A stretch of DNA of 9,441 nt, taken from NCBI GenBank assembly GCA_001786225.1, contig MFVV01000027.1:1-9441 (forward strand). Direction: 5' to 3'. Numbering within the stretch: position 1 is the stretch's first letter; every line of letters begins with the position of its first letter. A program made the translations under genes and the position numbers. A model generated the notes under the pieces. The model did not search any database and was not told the origin of the DNA. It saw only the letters and a program-made list of their open reading frames with translations. The DNA is from Candidatus Nomurabacteria bacterium RIFCSPLOWO2_12_FULL_46_14 (GTDB lineage Bacteria > Patescibacteriota > Minisyncoccia > Phycocordibacterales > UBA9973). This document shows positions 1 through 6,300 of the stretch, piece after piece.

Positions 1-6
1 TTTGAT

Positions 7-1650
7 TTACATCCTCTCCGGCGCAGGAATGCCCAAGATTGAGAGGCCGTTACGCATTACCCGGGCAAGGGCCTGGCTTAGCGCTACTTTATAGGGCGAA
101 GAAGGGTCGTTATGTTTTACGATCTGCTCCCGCCCATAGAAGCTGTTGTAGGCGCGGGCGAGGTCTGTCAGATACTTGGCGAGGTAGTGGGGCGCAAATT
201 CCGCGGCGCAAAGCTCCACAACCTCGGGGAAACGATACAATAATTTTTCCAGCTCTATCGTCTGCCAGCCACTCGGGAGATCCGCGCTTGGCTTGATTCC
301 TTCCGATTTAGCTTTCTCTAACACAGAACGCGCCCGGGCGTAAGAGTATTGAAGATAAACTCCGGAATCGCCTTCGGTGGAAACTGATTTTTCAATATCA
401 AAAATTATATCCCCGCCGATAGCTTGGCGCAGAATCATATATTTGATGGAGGCAATGGCAACACTCTCATTGTCTTTTACTTTTTTCTTGACTTCTTCAA
501 TCAAACTCTCAGCTGTTATGACCTCTCCGGTCCGGGAACTCATCTTGCCGGAGGGTAAGCGCAGCATGCCGTGCGAAAAGTGCAGGGTCTTTCGGGCCAG
601 CTTGGGGAAAACCTGAACCATGGCGCAGATAAGTACTCTGAAATATTCATTGATTTCATTACCGGTAATTATCACAGATTGGTCATACTTGTATTTTTCA
701 TATTTTACTTGAGCCAATCCTAATTCTTTGGCCTCATAGGTAGGCAACCCCTCTTTATTCACGAAAACCCGGGTGTGCAAAGTCGGGTCAAATTTTTCTC
801 CGCGGAATATAATCGCGCCCTCTTCTCCTTTTTCAAAAACCTGGCCAACATTTTTTTCTACAATTTCTTTACCGAAGCCTGCCACCCCCGACTCAAAAAA
901 GAAAAAGTCAAAACGCGTGCCAAGCTTCTTGTACACGGAATCAAAATAGTCCAAACTTGCCGTTCTACCCTTTCGGTAAATCTCATTTATATCTTTATCC
1001 GACTTCGCGTATATTTTCTTATTTATTTCTTCTATTTCTTTCTTAGACTCTTCATTTTCTTCAAACTCCTTGCTTCCCTTTGCATAGGCTTCTTTAATAT
1101 CCGCGCCTCCTTTCAGAGCCCAAACCGCTTTGGCCACGTGGAGACCCACATCGCCCTGGTAACAGGCTTGCCTAACTTCTGCCCCGTTCCACTCCAAAAC
1201 CCTGGCAATAGTTGAGCCGATGACATTGGGCATCAAGTGACCCACATGGAATTCTTTAAAAGGATTCGGGTCGGTATGTTCCACCATTATTTTCTGCCCG
1301 GCGAGATTTTTATTCTTTCCAAAATATTCATTTTTTAAAATTTCTTCTGTTTTTTCCGCAAAAAATTCCGGGGATAAATAAAAATTTATGAAACCCTTCG
1401 CTGATTCAACTTTTGAAATTTTCAAAAGGTCGGACCTTGGGGAATTTTTAAGGTCCGACCTTAATTCTTCCGCAATTTTTTCCGCCAAATCTCTCGGATT
1501 GATTTTGGAGATTTTCGCCGCGACCATCGCCACATTCGTAGAAAAGTCGCCATTCTTAGAATCCTCCGGATGTCCTATGGTAAAGTCTGCGCTGGCTATG
1601 CCAAGATTTCTTAGTGCTGTTTCTATTGAATTTCGGATTTTTTCTTGCAT
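7..1650 (-). CDS. argS: Arginyl-tRNA synthetase (ArgRS), class I
   Basis: This cytoplasmic enzyme attaches arginine to tRNA-Arg using ATP. The 547-aa product is complete and slightly shorter than E. coli ArgRS (about 577 aa). Seen in order: an N-terminal Add-1 type tRNA-binding domain (about 1-115), the class I signature HVGH (135-138) following TDPNPFKEF, a very charged insert (about 190-230), the motif KMSSR (369-373), and an all-helical DALR anticodon-binding domain (about 430-547) ending in IPAPERM. Many ArgRS have a degenerate KMSK loop; here a KMSSR form is clear. The ATG at 1650 begins MQEKIRNSIE, as expected for the Add-1 domain; no Shine-Dalgarno is seen. It lies 34 bases downstream of dut and is probably the last gene of a glyA-SDR-tmk-dut-argS run. 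Odd point: residues about 64-76 (RSDLKNSPRSDLL) are encoded by a palindromic repeat pair and look like an in-frame insertion. Identity is near certain. Confidence 0.97.
   Translation of the reverse strand: MQEKIRNSIETALRNLGIASADFTIGHPEDSKNGDFSTNVAMVAAKISKINPRDLAEKIAEELRSDLKNSPRSDLLKISKVESAKGFINFYLSPEFFAEKTEEILKNEYFGKNKNLAGQKIMVEHTDPNPFKEFHVGHLMPNVIGSTIARVLEWNGAEVRQACYQGDVGLHVAKAVWALKGGADIKEAYAKGSKEFEENEESKKEIEEINKKIYAKSDKDINEIYRKGRTASLDYFDSVYKKLGTRFDFFFFESGVAGFGKEIVEKNVGQVFEKGEEGAIIFRGEKFDPTLHTRVFVNKEGLPTYEAKELGLAQVKYEKYKYDQSVIITGNEINEYFRVLICAMVQVFPKLARKTLHFSHGMLRLPSGKMSSRTGEVITAESLIEEVKKKVKDNESVAIASIKYMILRQAIGGDIIFDIEKSVSTEGDSGVYLQYSYARARSVLEKAKSEGIKPSADLPSGWQTIELEKLLYRFPEVVELCAAEFAPHYLAKYLTDLARAYNSFYGREQIVKHNDPSSPYKVALSQALARVMRNGLSILGIPAPERM
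1426..1462. repeat. 13-bp inverted repeat pair inside argS
   Basis: AAGGTCGGACCTT (1426-1438) and its exact reverse complement AAGGTCCGACCTT (1450-1462) are separated by 11 bases. Each arm is itself almost a palindrome, AAGGTC-G-GACCTT. The pair is translated in frame as RSDL...RSDL in the N-terminal domain of ArgRS, where the family normally has a short helix-to-strand connection. This looks like a small palindromic element tolerated inside a gene. The repeat is directly visible; that it is an insertion is inference from the lengthened loop. Confidence 0.88.
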
Positions 1651-1684
1651 TTACTTTTTACTTTATAACTTTATGAACTTTTTA
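1651..1684. repeat. AT-rich degenerate heptamer repeat between dut and argS
   Basis: The 34-base spacer between the dut stop and the argS start consists almost wholly of variants of TTACTTT / ATAACTT / TGAACTT. It carries no Shine-Dalgarno sequence and no hairpin. Its composition resembles the heptamer run inside rnhA (8144-8170), so both may belong to one low-complexity repeat family. A TATAAA on the minus strand (1662-1667) could be a weak -10, but no matching -35 is seen. Confidence 0.5.
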
Positions 1685-2110
1685 CTACTTATGCCCCGTA
1701 CTTCCTTCGCGCCCATGACCACGAACAGTCTCAGAAATCTCTGACACTTCTACGATATCACAATGCTCAAATTTTTGGATGAGCATCTGAAAGCATTTAT
1801 GACCTTTCTCCAAGACTTGAGTTTGGCCGGATAAGTTGACCATCGAGCCAACCAGTTCCCCTCGGAAACCGGCATCAATTACTCCGCCCATCAACTTTAA
1901 TCCCTTATTGAAAGCCGGGCCGGATTTATCCCAACATAACCCCACATGCCCCTCTGGAACTTCAAGGGCAATGCCGGTATGTATCCTTCGCTGAGCTCCG
2001 GGAGGAAAAATGACTTCTTCTAGGGTATAAAAATCAACTCCCGCATCGCCCGGGTGGCCATGCGTGGGCAATTTAGCATCCGGCCTAAGTTTTTTAACTT
2101 TGATTTGCAT
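1685..2110 (-). CDS. dut: dUTP diphosphatase (trimeric dUTPase family)
   Basis: The enzyme hydrolyses dUTP to dUMP and pyrophosphate, keeping uracil out of DNA and supplying dUMP for thymidylate synthesis. The 141-aa length fits the homotrimeric family. The five motifs occur in order: I, PGDAGVDFYT (20-29); II, WDKSGPA (60-66); III, GGVIDAGFRGEL (75-86) with catalytic Asp79; IV, KGHKCFQMLI (102-111); V, RGHGREGSTG (130-139). Deviations are visible: motif II is not the usual PRSGLA, the motif III Tyr is Phe82, and the aromatic residue usual in motif V (FGSTG) is Glu135. The ATG follows the tmk stop codon after one base, so translation is probably coupled. No Shine-Dalgarno is visible. It ends with TAG, the only non-TAA stop in the window. 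A related dCTP deaminase is less likely given the clear motif V glycines and the VID of motif III. Confidence 0.94.
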   Translation of the reverse strand: MQIKVKKLRPDAKLPTHGHPGDAGVDFYTLEEVIFPPGAQRRIHTGIALEVPEGHVGLCWDKSGPAFNKGLKLMGGVIDAGFRGELVGSMVNLSGQTQVLEKGHKCFQMLIQKFEHCDIVEVSEISETVRGHGREGSTGHK

Positions 2111-2111
2111 A

Positions 2112-2804
2112 TTATTTTAAGATTTTTTTAACTTTTGCATAAATTTGATTATGAATATTATCACGCGTATCTAGCACACCATTTTTTACACATTCTATTT
2201 TTATCCAGCCCTTTTGGGTCTTAGAAAGCCACAATGCGCTCTTCCGGGAATTCTCCAAAAAATTAACGTCTTTCTCATACACGTCTTTCTTTTTCTTAAG
2301 ATAAGCTCGGGTATGGCCATTGTCCCGCTCTCGGATTAACTTAAGAACCACGGGTATCGGCACACTCAAGTAAAATACTGCATCTGGTCGGGGAATTTGA
2401 AAAACTCCATATTCCATCTCCGCCAGCCATTTGAGGAACGCGGTCCGTTTCTTGGTATTCTTAATTTTGCCGCCCTGGTGGATTTGGTTGGCGCTCGCAT
2501 ACCGGTTGGCTATGACCACGAAGCCTTCTTTGAGCCATCTGATTATCTTCTCTTTAGACTCAAAGCGGTCCGCGGCGAAAAGCACCGAGGCGATCTTGGG
2601 GTGAATCTTTACGAAATTGTAATATTGTTCCGAGAGGCAGTGGCCGATGAACCCGCCGAAGAAATTGGAATAGTATTCGGGGAAATCCACAATTTTTACC
2701 TTATGACCGTTTTGCTTAAGATGCTTGATTAAAAGAGCGGTCTGGGTAGCCTTGCCACTAGCATCCGTGCCGTCTATGACTATAAGTTTGCCTTTTTTTG
2801 CCAT
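2112..2804 (-). CDS. tmk: Thymidylate kinase (dTMP kinase)
   Basis: The enzyme phosphorylates dTMP to dTDP with ATP in the cytoplasm, an essential step to dTTP. The 230-aa product has the P-loop GTDASGKAT (12-20), DFP (40-42), the ADRFE motif (78-82), NRY (100-102) followed by SANQIHQGGK, a RPDAVFYLSV strand (139-148), and a LID-like stretch rich in Arg/Lys (158-180). These fit the thymidylate kinase family of P-loop nucleotide kinases. The frame is open upstream to an ATG at 2972, but that would overlap the SDR gene by 163 bases and add 56 residues unlike any kinase. The start at 2804 (MAKKGKLIVIDG) puts the P-loop at the usual distance and has an upstream AGCAGGT seven bases away. The gene starts five bases after the SDR stop and ends one base before dut. 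Other nucleoside monophosphate kinase specificity cannot be fully excluded. Confidence 0.9.
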   Translation of the reverse strand: MAKKGKLIVIDGTDASGKATQTALLIKHLKQNGHKVKIVDFPEYYSNFFGGFIGHCLSEQYYNFVKIHPKIASVLFAADRFESKEKIIRWLKEGFVVIANRYASANQIHQGGKIKNTKKRTAFLKWLAEMEYGVFQIPRPDAVFYLSVPIPVVLKLIRERDNGHTRAYLKKKKDVYEKDVNFLENSRKSALWLSKTQKGWIKIECVKNGVLDTRDNIHNQIYAKVKKILK

Positions 2805-2809
2805 AATAT

Positions 2810-3541
2810 TTACCTGCTGACTACATAGCCGCCGTCTACCAAGTAATCCTGTCCAGTAATGTAGCTTGCCCGGTCGGAGAGAAGAAAACAGATAACCTCG
2901 GCGATTTCTTTCGGTTCCGCCAGGCGACCCAAGAGAACATCGGTGTTTCTCCGGCGGGTTTCTTCGTCCCAAGTTTTGGCCACCTCAGTATTCACTCCGC
3001 CGGGAGAAACGGAGTTAACGCAAATGCCGTCTTTAGCGTATTCCTTGGCCCAGGCCACAGTTATGTTGTTAACCGCGGCTTTGGAAGCAGAATAAGGCAG
3101 ACGGCTAACCAGCGTGCCCTGGGGATGCGCGCGAACAGATGAAACATTTACGATACGCCCGCCGCCGTTTTCTCTCATGTGCGGAAAAATCGCCTCGCAC
3201 ATATGAACTATGCCCAGCGTGTTGGTTTTTAAAACTTGGAGCCATTCGTCGTCATTCGGCTCCTCTTCGCCATGCTTGACTATGGCCGCCACGTTGGCCA
3301 AACCGTTTATTTTTATGCCCTTGCCTAAAATATCTAGAGTGGCCGATGTGACTTCCTCGGCATTGCTTATATCGCAAACAATTTTCTCCGCGCCGAGTTC
3401 GTCCGCAATGGCGTCGAGTTTAGGCGAAGCAACTCGGTCATGGACAATAACTCGCGCGCCGTAAGACTTGGCCAAGCGAGCGGTGGCCAGACCAATACCG
3501 GAAGCGGAACCCGTAATTAAAATTGTTTTGTCCTTGAGCAT
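2810..3541 (-). CDS. Short-chain dehydrogenase/reductase (classical SDR), substrate unknown
   Basis: An NAD(P)-dependent oxidoreductase of 243 aa with a Rossmann fold. Visible motifs: the nucleotide-binding TGSASGIG (10-17); NVAAI (83-87) in place of the usual NNAGI; Asn107; Ser135 in NVSSV; the catalytic YSASK with Tyr150 and Lys154; SPGGVNT (179-185); and the C-terminal ITGQDYLVDGGY. The catalytic Asn-Ser-Tyr-Lys set is complete. Asp35 at the end of the second beta strand (VIVHDR) suggests preference for NAD(H) over NADP(H), by the general rule for SDRs. It resembles FabG-like proteins in layout, but these features do not fix the substrate. It lies between glyA (6-base gap) and tmk (5-base gap), so it is very likely cotranscribed with folate and thymidylate genes. 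No Shine-Dalgarno is seen before the ATG. Family assignment is firm, function open. Confidence 0.92.
   Translation of the reverse strand: MLKDKTILITGSASGIGLATARLAKSYGARVIVHDRVASPKLDAIADELGAEKIVCDISNAEEVTSATLDILGKGIKINGLANVAAIVKHGEEEPNDDEWLQVLKTNTLGIVHMCEAIFPHMRENGGGRIVNVSSVRAHPQGTLVSRLPYSASKAAVNNITVAWAKEYAKDGICVNSVSPGGVNTEVAKTWDEETRRRNTDVLLGRLAEPKEIAEVICFLLSDRASYITGQDYLVDGGYVVSR
2812..2818 (-). promoter_or_regulatory. Ribosome binding site of tmk
   Basis: On the minus strand AGCAGGT lies seven bases before the ATG at 2804 and overlaps the SDR stop codon. It is one of only two Shine-Dalgarno-like sites seen in front of genes here, and it supports the short tmk start over the upstream ATG at 2972. 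Confidence 0.6.
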
Positions 3542-3547
3542 AATTTT

Positions 3548-4792
3548 TTAGACGAACTTTTTGGGTATGGGGAACTTTTTGGCCAATTTCTTAATTTCTT
3601 TGTGCACAGATTCTTTTACCTTCTTGTCATTTTTATTTTTAAGCACTTTTATCATTAACTCCGCGACATATGCGCACTCCTTTTCTTTAAAACCGCGAGT
3701 GGTTATGGCTGGCGTACCGAAGCGGATGCCGGAGGGGTCCAAGGGCTTGCGGACATCATCTGCAATGGAATTCATATTAAGCGTTATGCCTACTTCATCC
3801 AGCACGGTCTGCGCCTCCTTGCCGGTAACTCCAAGTGAGCCGAAAACGTCAGCCAGAATAAGGTGATTGTCGGTCCCCCCGCCCATCATTCGGATATTAT
3901 GTTTGTGCAAAACTCCCTCCATTGCTCTCGCATTTTTTAAAACCTGTTTTGCATATTTTTTATACGCTGGTGTCATTGCCTCCGCAAAAGCAACCGCTTT
4001 CGCCGCAATGGTGTGCATATGCGGACCACCCTGAATTCCAGGAAAAACAGACTTATCTATTTTCTTTGCAATTTCTTCATTCTCGCGAGTTAAAATTATT
4101 CCTCCTCTTGGACCACGAAGTGTCTTGTGGGTAGTAGAAGTAATAATATCAAAACCGTCATCAAAAGGATTACGGAGAACTCCGGCGGCGATTAATCCGG
4201 CGATATGCGCCATGTCCGCCATAGTGATAGCTCCCACCTCGCGAGCTATATCCACGAATTTTTTATAATCCAAGGTACGAGAATAAGCAGAAAATCCAGC
4301 AAGAATTATTTTTGGTTTATTTGCTATCGCCACCCGGCGCAATTCTTCATAATCAATCTCGCCAGTATCGGGATTCTTCATTTTATACCGCACGAAATTA
4401 TAAATTTTAGCGGGCAGGGTCATGGGGTGGCCGTGAGTCAGATGGCCGCCGTGGGAGAGGTCCATGCCAAGTACTGTGTCTCCGGGTTCTAAAAGCGCCG
4501 CATAAACTGCGAGATTGGCCGGCGCGCCGGAGTGGGGCTGGACATTGGCGAACTTGCATTTAAATAATTTACACGCTCTGCCAATCGCAATCCGTTCTAC
4601 CGCATCCGTAAAATCCTGTCCGCCATAATAGCGGCGACCCGGATAGCCTTCGGAATATTTATTGGTAAAAACAGAGCCATTGGCCAGAAGCACATCCACC
4701 GAAACATAGTTCTCTGAGGGAATAAGTTCCAGGCCTTCGGCCTGCCTTTTTTCCTCGCTCTTGATTAGTTTCTCCACGAGTTTATCTTTCAT
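3548..4792 (-). CDS. glyA: Serine hydroxymethyltransferase
   Basis: This PLP enzyme converts serine and tetrahydrofolate to glycine and 5,10-methylene-tetrahydrofolate, the one-carbon donor for thymidylate synthase. The 414-aa product is close to E. coli GlyA (417 aa). Seen: IPSENYVS (24-31), KYSEGYPGRRYYGG (45-58), the PHSGAPANLAVY segment (86-97), Asp193 and His196 in MADMAHIAGL, the PLP lysine Lys223 in STTHKTLRGPRGG, and the substrate-carboxylate Arg357 in SGIRFGTPAITTRG. All key residues are present. The C-terminal tail is lysine-rich. The ATG at 4792 lies 18 bases downstream of the MBL gene stop; no Shine-Dalgarno and no clear promoter are visible there, so it is probably cotranscribed with the MBL gene. 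The following SDR gene starts six bases after its stop. Confidence 0.97.
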   Translation of the reverse strand: MKDKLVEKLIKSEEKRQAEGLELIPSENYVSVDVLLANGSVFTNKYSEGYPGRRYYGGQDFTDAVERIAIGRACKLFKCKFANVQPHSGAPANLAVYAALLEPGDTVLGMDLSHGGHLTHGHPMTLPAKIYNFVRYKMKNPDTGEIDYEELRRVAIANKPKIILAGFSAYSRTLDYKKFVDIAREVGAITMADMAHIAGLIAAGVLRNPFDDGFDIITSTTHKTLRGPRGGIILTRENEEIAKKIDKSVFPGIQGGPHMHTIAAKAVAFAEAMTPAYKKYAKQVLKNARAMEGVLHKHNIRMMGGGTDNHLILADVFGSLGVTGKEAQTVLDEVGITLNMNSIADDVRKPLDPSGIRFGTPAITTRGFKEKECAYVAELMIKVLKNKNDKKVKESVHKEIKKLAKKFPIPKKFV

Positions 4793-4810
4793 ATCGGGAT
4801 TTTACCACAC

Positions 4811-5680
4811 TTATTTTAAGAATGAAAACCGGACATTCCGACCGTTAGACTTCAGGATGATAGCGCCGAGGATGTCGGTCCTTAAAATTTTTACGCCAAA
4901 TTCATTCAAAATTTTCAGAGTTTCCTGGTGCGGATGGCCGTATTTGTTGTCCGCCCCGGTGGAAATTACCGCGTAATCGGGCGCGACGGCTTGTAGGAAC
5001 GCGGCGCTGGTAGAAGTGCGCGAGCCGTGATGACCCGCCTTGAGCACTGTGCTCCGGAGCCGGGCGGCGGTATTCTCTTCCAGAATAATTCTTTCGGTAT
5101 CCACGCTGGCGTCTCCGGTCAGCATAATACTCGTGTTGCCATAGGCGAGCCTGGCCACCACCGAGCCGTCATTGGTCGTCCAGTCCGAGACATCCCGGTC
5201 TGGAAATAAGATGTCAATCACCGCGCCGCCGCCAAGATGAAGGCGCATCCCTCGGCGAACCACGATATCGGGAATATTCCTGTCTTTTATTTCCGCTTTA
5301 AGGTTTTGATATACCTTGGAGTCCCCCGCCGTGCCGGGTTCAAAAACTTTTTCCACTTTGTATGCTTCCAAAACATCGGCGAAGCCGCCGATGTGGTCTA
5401 AGTCGGGATTAGTGATGACAATTGCGTCAATAGTGCGGTCAAACGGCGGCATAACCCGAGACAGCTGTCCCAGAACTTTTCGGGGCGGACCGGCATCAAA
5501 CAATATCTGGGTACCGGTGGGCGATTCCACATAGAGCGCGTCCCCCTGCCCCACATCCAAGGCCGCGAAAATAAGCTCCCGGCGAGGGCTTTGAAATTCC
5601 AAGTAAAAAAGAAAAAAATTGACGACTAAAAGCAAAAAAGCCAGGAGAAACAACTTCTGTTTTTTAATCTTGGAAAACAT
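4811..5680 (-). CDS. ComEC C-terminal-like metallo-beta-lactamase-fold protein, membrane anchored
   Basis: A 289-aa protein with one N-terminal membrane segment (about 9-27, after a basic MFSKIKKQK start), followed by an MBL-fold domain of the kind fused to the C-terminus of ComEC in many bacteria. Visible: LDVGQGDALYV (41-51), LFDAGPP (60-66), TNPDLDHIGG (90-99), LTGD (187-190), KAGHHGSRTS (214-223), ISTGADNKYGHP (239-250). The first metal-ligand His of the HxDxDH motif is Asn91 here; Asp93, Asp95, His96, Asp190 and His217/218 remain. The topology predicts the domain outside the cytoplasmic membrane. In full-length ComEC this domain is a proposed nuclease or phosphodiesterase acting on incoming DNA. 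Here the ComEC membrane part is a separate gene (6297-7760), with the sod gene between. The ATG at 5680 is only 14 bases from the divergent sod start, and a candidate promoter gives a leaderless message. Exact substrate is unknown. Confidence 0.88.
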   Translation of the reverse strand: MFSKIKKQKLFLLAFLLLVVNFFLFYLEFQSPRRELIFAALDVGQGDALYVESPTGTQILFDAGPPRKVLGQLSRVMPPFDRTIDAIVITNPDLDHIGGFADVLEAYKVEKVFEPGTAGDSKVYQNLKAEIKDRNIPDIVVRRGMRLHLGGGAVIDILFPDRDVSDWTTNDGSVVARLAYGNTSIMLTGDASVDTERIILEENTAARLRSTVLKAGHHGSRTSTSAAFLQAVAPDYAVISTGADNKYGHPHQETLKILNEFGVKILRTDILGAIILKSNGRNVRFSFLK

Positions 5681-5695
5681 GATATAATATTAGCA
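5680..5695. promoter_or_regulatory. Overlapping divergent extended -10 promoters (sod / MBL operon)
   Basis: Plus strand: TGATATAAT (5680-5688) is a perfect extended -10 (TGnTATAAT). The base seven positions beyond its last T is 5695, the A of the sod ATG. Minus strand: TGCTAATAT (5695-5687) has the same TGn layout with a weaker hexamer, and seven positions on is 5680, the A of the MBL ATG. Both predicted messages would therefore be leaderless. No consensus -35 is seen on either side, which extended -10 promoters can do without. The plus-strand call is fairly strong, the minus-strand call weaker. Confidence 0.6.
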
Positions 5696-6300
5696 TGAAA
5701 AAGTTTGAAGAGATTAAATTCAATATAGGCGAACTTAAAGGCATCTCCGCCAAAAACATTGAGGAGCATCTGAAACTCTATGCGGGCTACGTCAAGCACG
5801 CAAATCTTATTCTTGAAAAAATTCCCGAATACAAGGGTTATGAAAAAGAAGATTCGTTTGCGCCCTATGTCGTGGGTGAAATGGAGCGCAGATTCAGCTT
5901 TGAGTATAACGGCATGCGCAATCATGAAATTTATTTTGAATCACTATCCGGCGGAGCAAAAACTCTCCCGGAAAACAGCCAGCTTCAAAAAGCAATAGAA
6001 GAAGAATGGGGGTCATATGAAGTTTGGCTCAATCACTTTAAGGCCATCGCGCTAACTCGTGGGATTGGCTGGGCAATGCTTTATTATGACCGAAAAGAAA
6101 AACGCTTACTCTCTACTTGGGTTGACGAGCAACATCTGGGGCAACTACAAGACTGCTCCCTAATACTGGCGCTTGATATGTGGGAACACGCCTACGTCTA
6201 CGACTACCCCACCTCGGAGAAGAAAAAATACGTGGAGGCATTTTTTGATAATCTGAACTGGGGAGTAGTAGAGAAAAAATTTCAGGAGCCAGAATTTTAA
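5695..6300 (+). CDS. sod: Superoxide dismutase, Fe/Mn family
   Basis: The enzyme converts superoxide to oxygen and hydrogen peroxide. The 201-aa protein has the four metal ligands of the family: His25 (IEEHLKLYAGY), His77 (GMRNHEIYFESL), and Asp161 and His165 in LDMWEHAYVYDY, with GIGWAMLYY (123-131) before them. Tyr32 is the likely counterpart of the active-site gateway Tyr. No signal peptide is present, so it is cytoplasmic. The second-sphere residues that separate Fe from Mn enzymes look Mn-like or mixed: Gly73 where E. coli FeSOD has Gln, and Gln146-His147 near the MnSOD Gln position. It is the only plus-strand gene, wedged between the MBL gene (14-base divergent gap) and comEC (stops overlap by four bases). 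An extended -10 places the predicted transcript start on the ATG, giving a leaderless message. Family certain, metal not. Confidence 0.95.
   Translation: MKKFEEIKFNIGELKGISAKNIEEHLKLYAGYVKHANLILEKIPEYKGYEKEDSFAPYVVGEMERRFSFEYNGMRNHEIYFESLSGGAKTLPENSQLQKAIEEEWGSYEVWLNHFKAIALTRGIGWAMLYYDRKEKRLLSTWVDEQHLGQLQDCSLILALDMWEHAYVYDYPTSEKKKYVEAFFDNLNWGVVEKKFQEPEF

Noticed and set aside
775..1215. Long plus-strand open frames over argS and other genes.
   Set aside because: They overlap strongly conserved minus-strand genes, have low-complexity Phe/Leu/Ser-rich translations typical of antisense frames, and show no recognisable domain.
2805..2972. N-terminal extension of tmk to an upstream ATG (56 extra residues).
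   Set aside because: It lies inside the SDR coding sequence, reads as an Arg/Gly-rich out-of-frame shadow, and the shorter start has a ribosome binding site and the normal distance to the P-loop.
4519..4530. 12-bp perfect palindrome CCGGCGCGCCGG.
   Set aside because: It falls on the conserved SGAPAN codons of glyA and is most simply a product of GC-rich Gly/Ala/Pro codons.
5042..5060. Adjacent palindromes GAGCACTGTGCTC and GCTCCGGAGC.
   Set aside because: Both are in the coding sequence of the MBL protein near the KAGHHG motif, with no second copy seen in the window and no gene start nearby for an operator to control.
5373..5394. Perfect 9-bp inverted repeat with a 4-base loop (ACATCGGCG...CGCCGATGT) inside the MBL gene.
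   Set aside because: It encodes the conserved metal-motif stretch DHIGGFADV, has no T run after it, and is explained by the codons for the repeated Ile-Gly / Ala-Asp residues; not a terminator.
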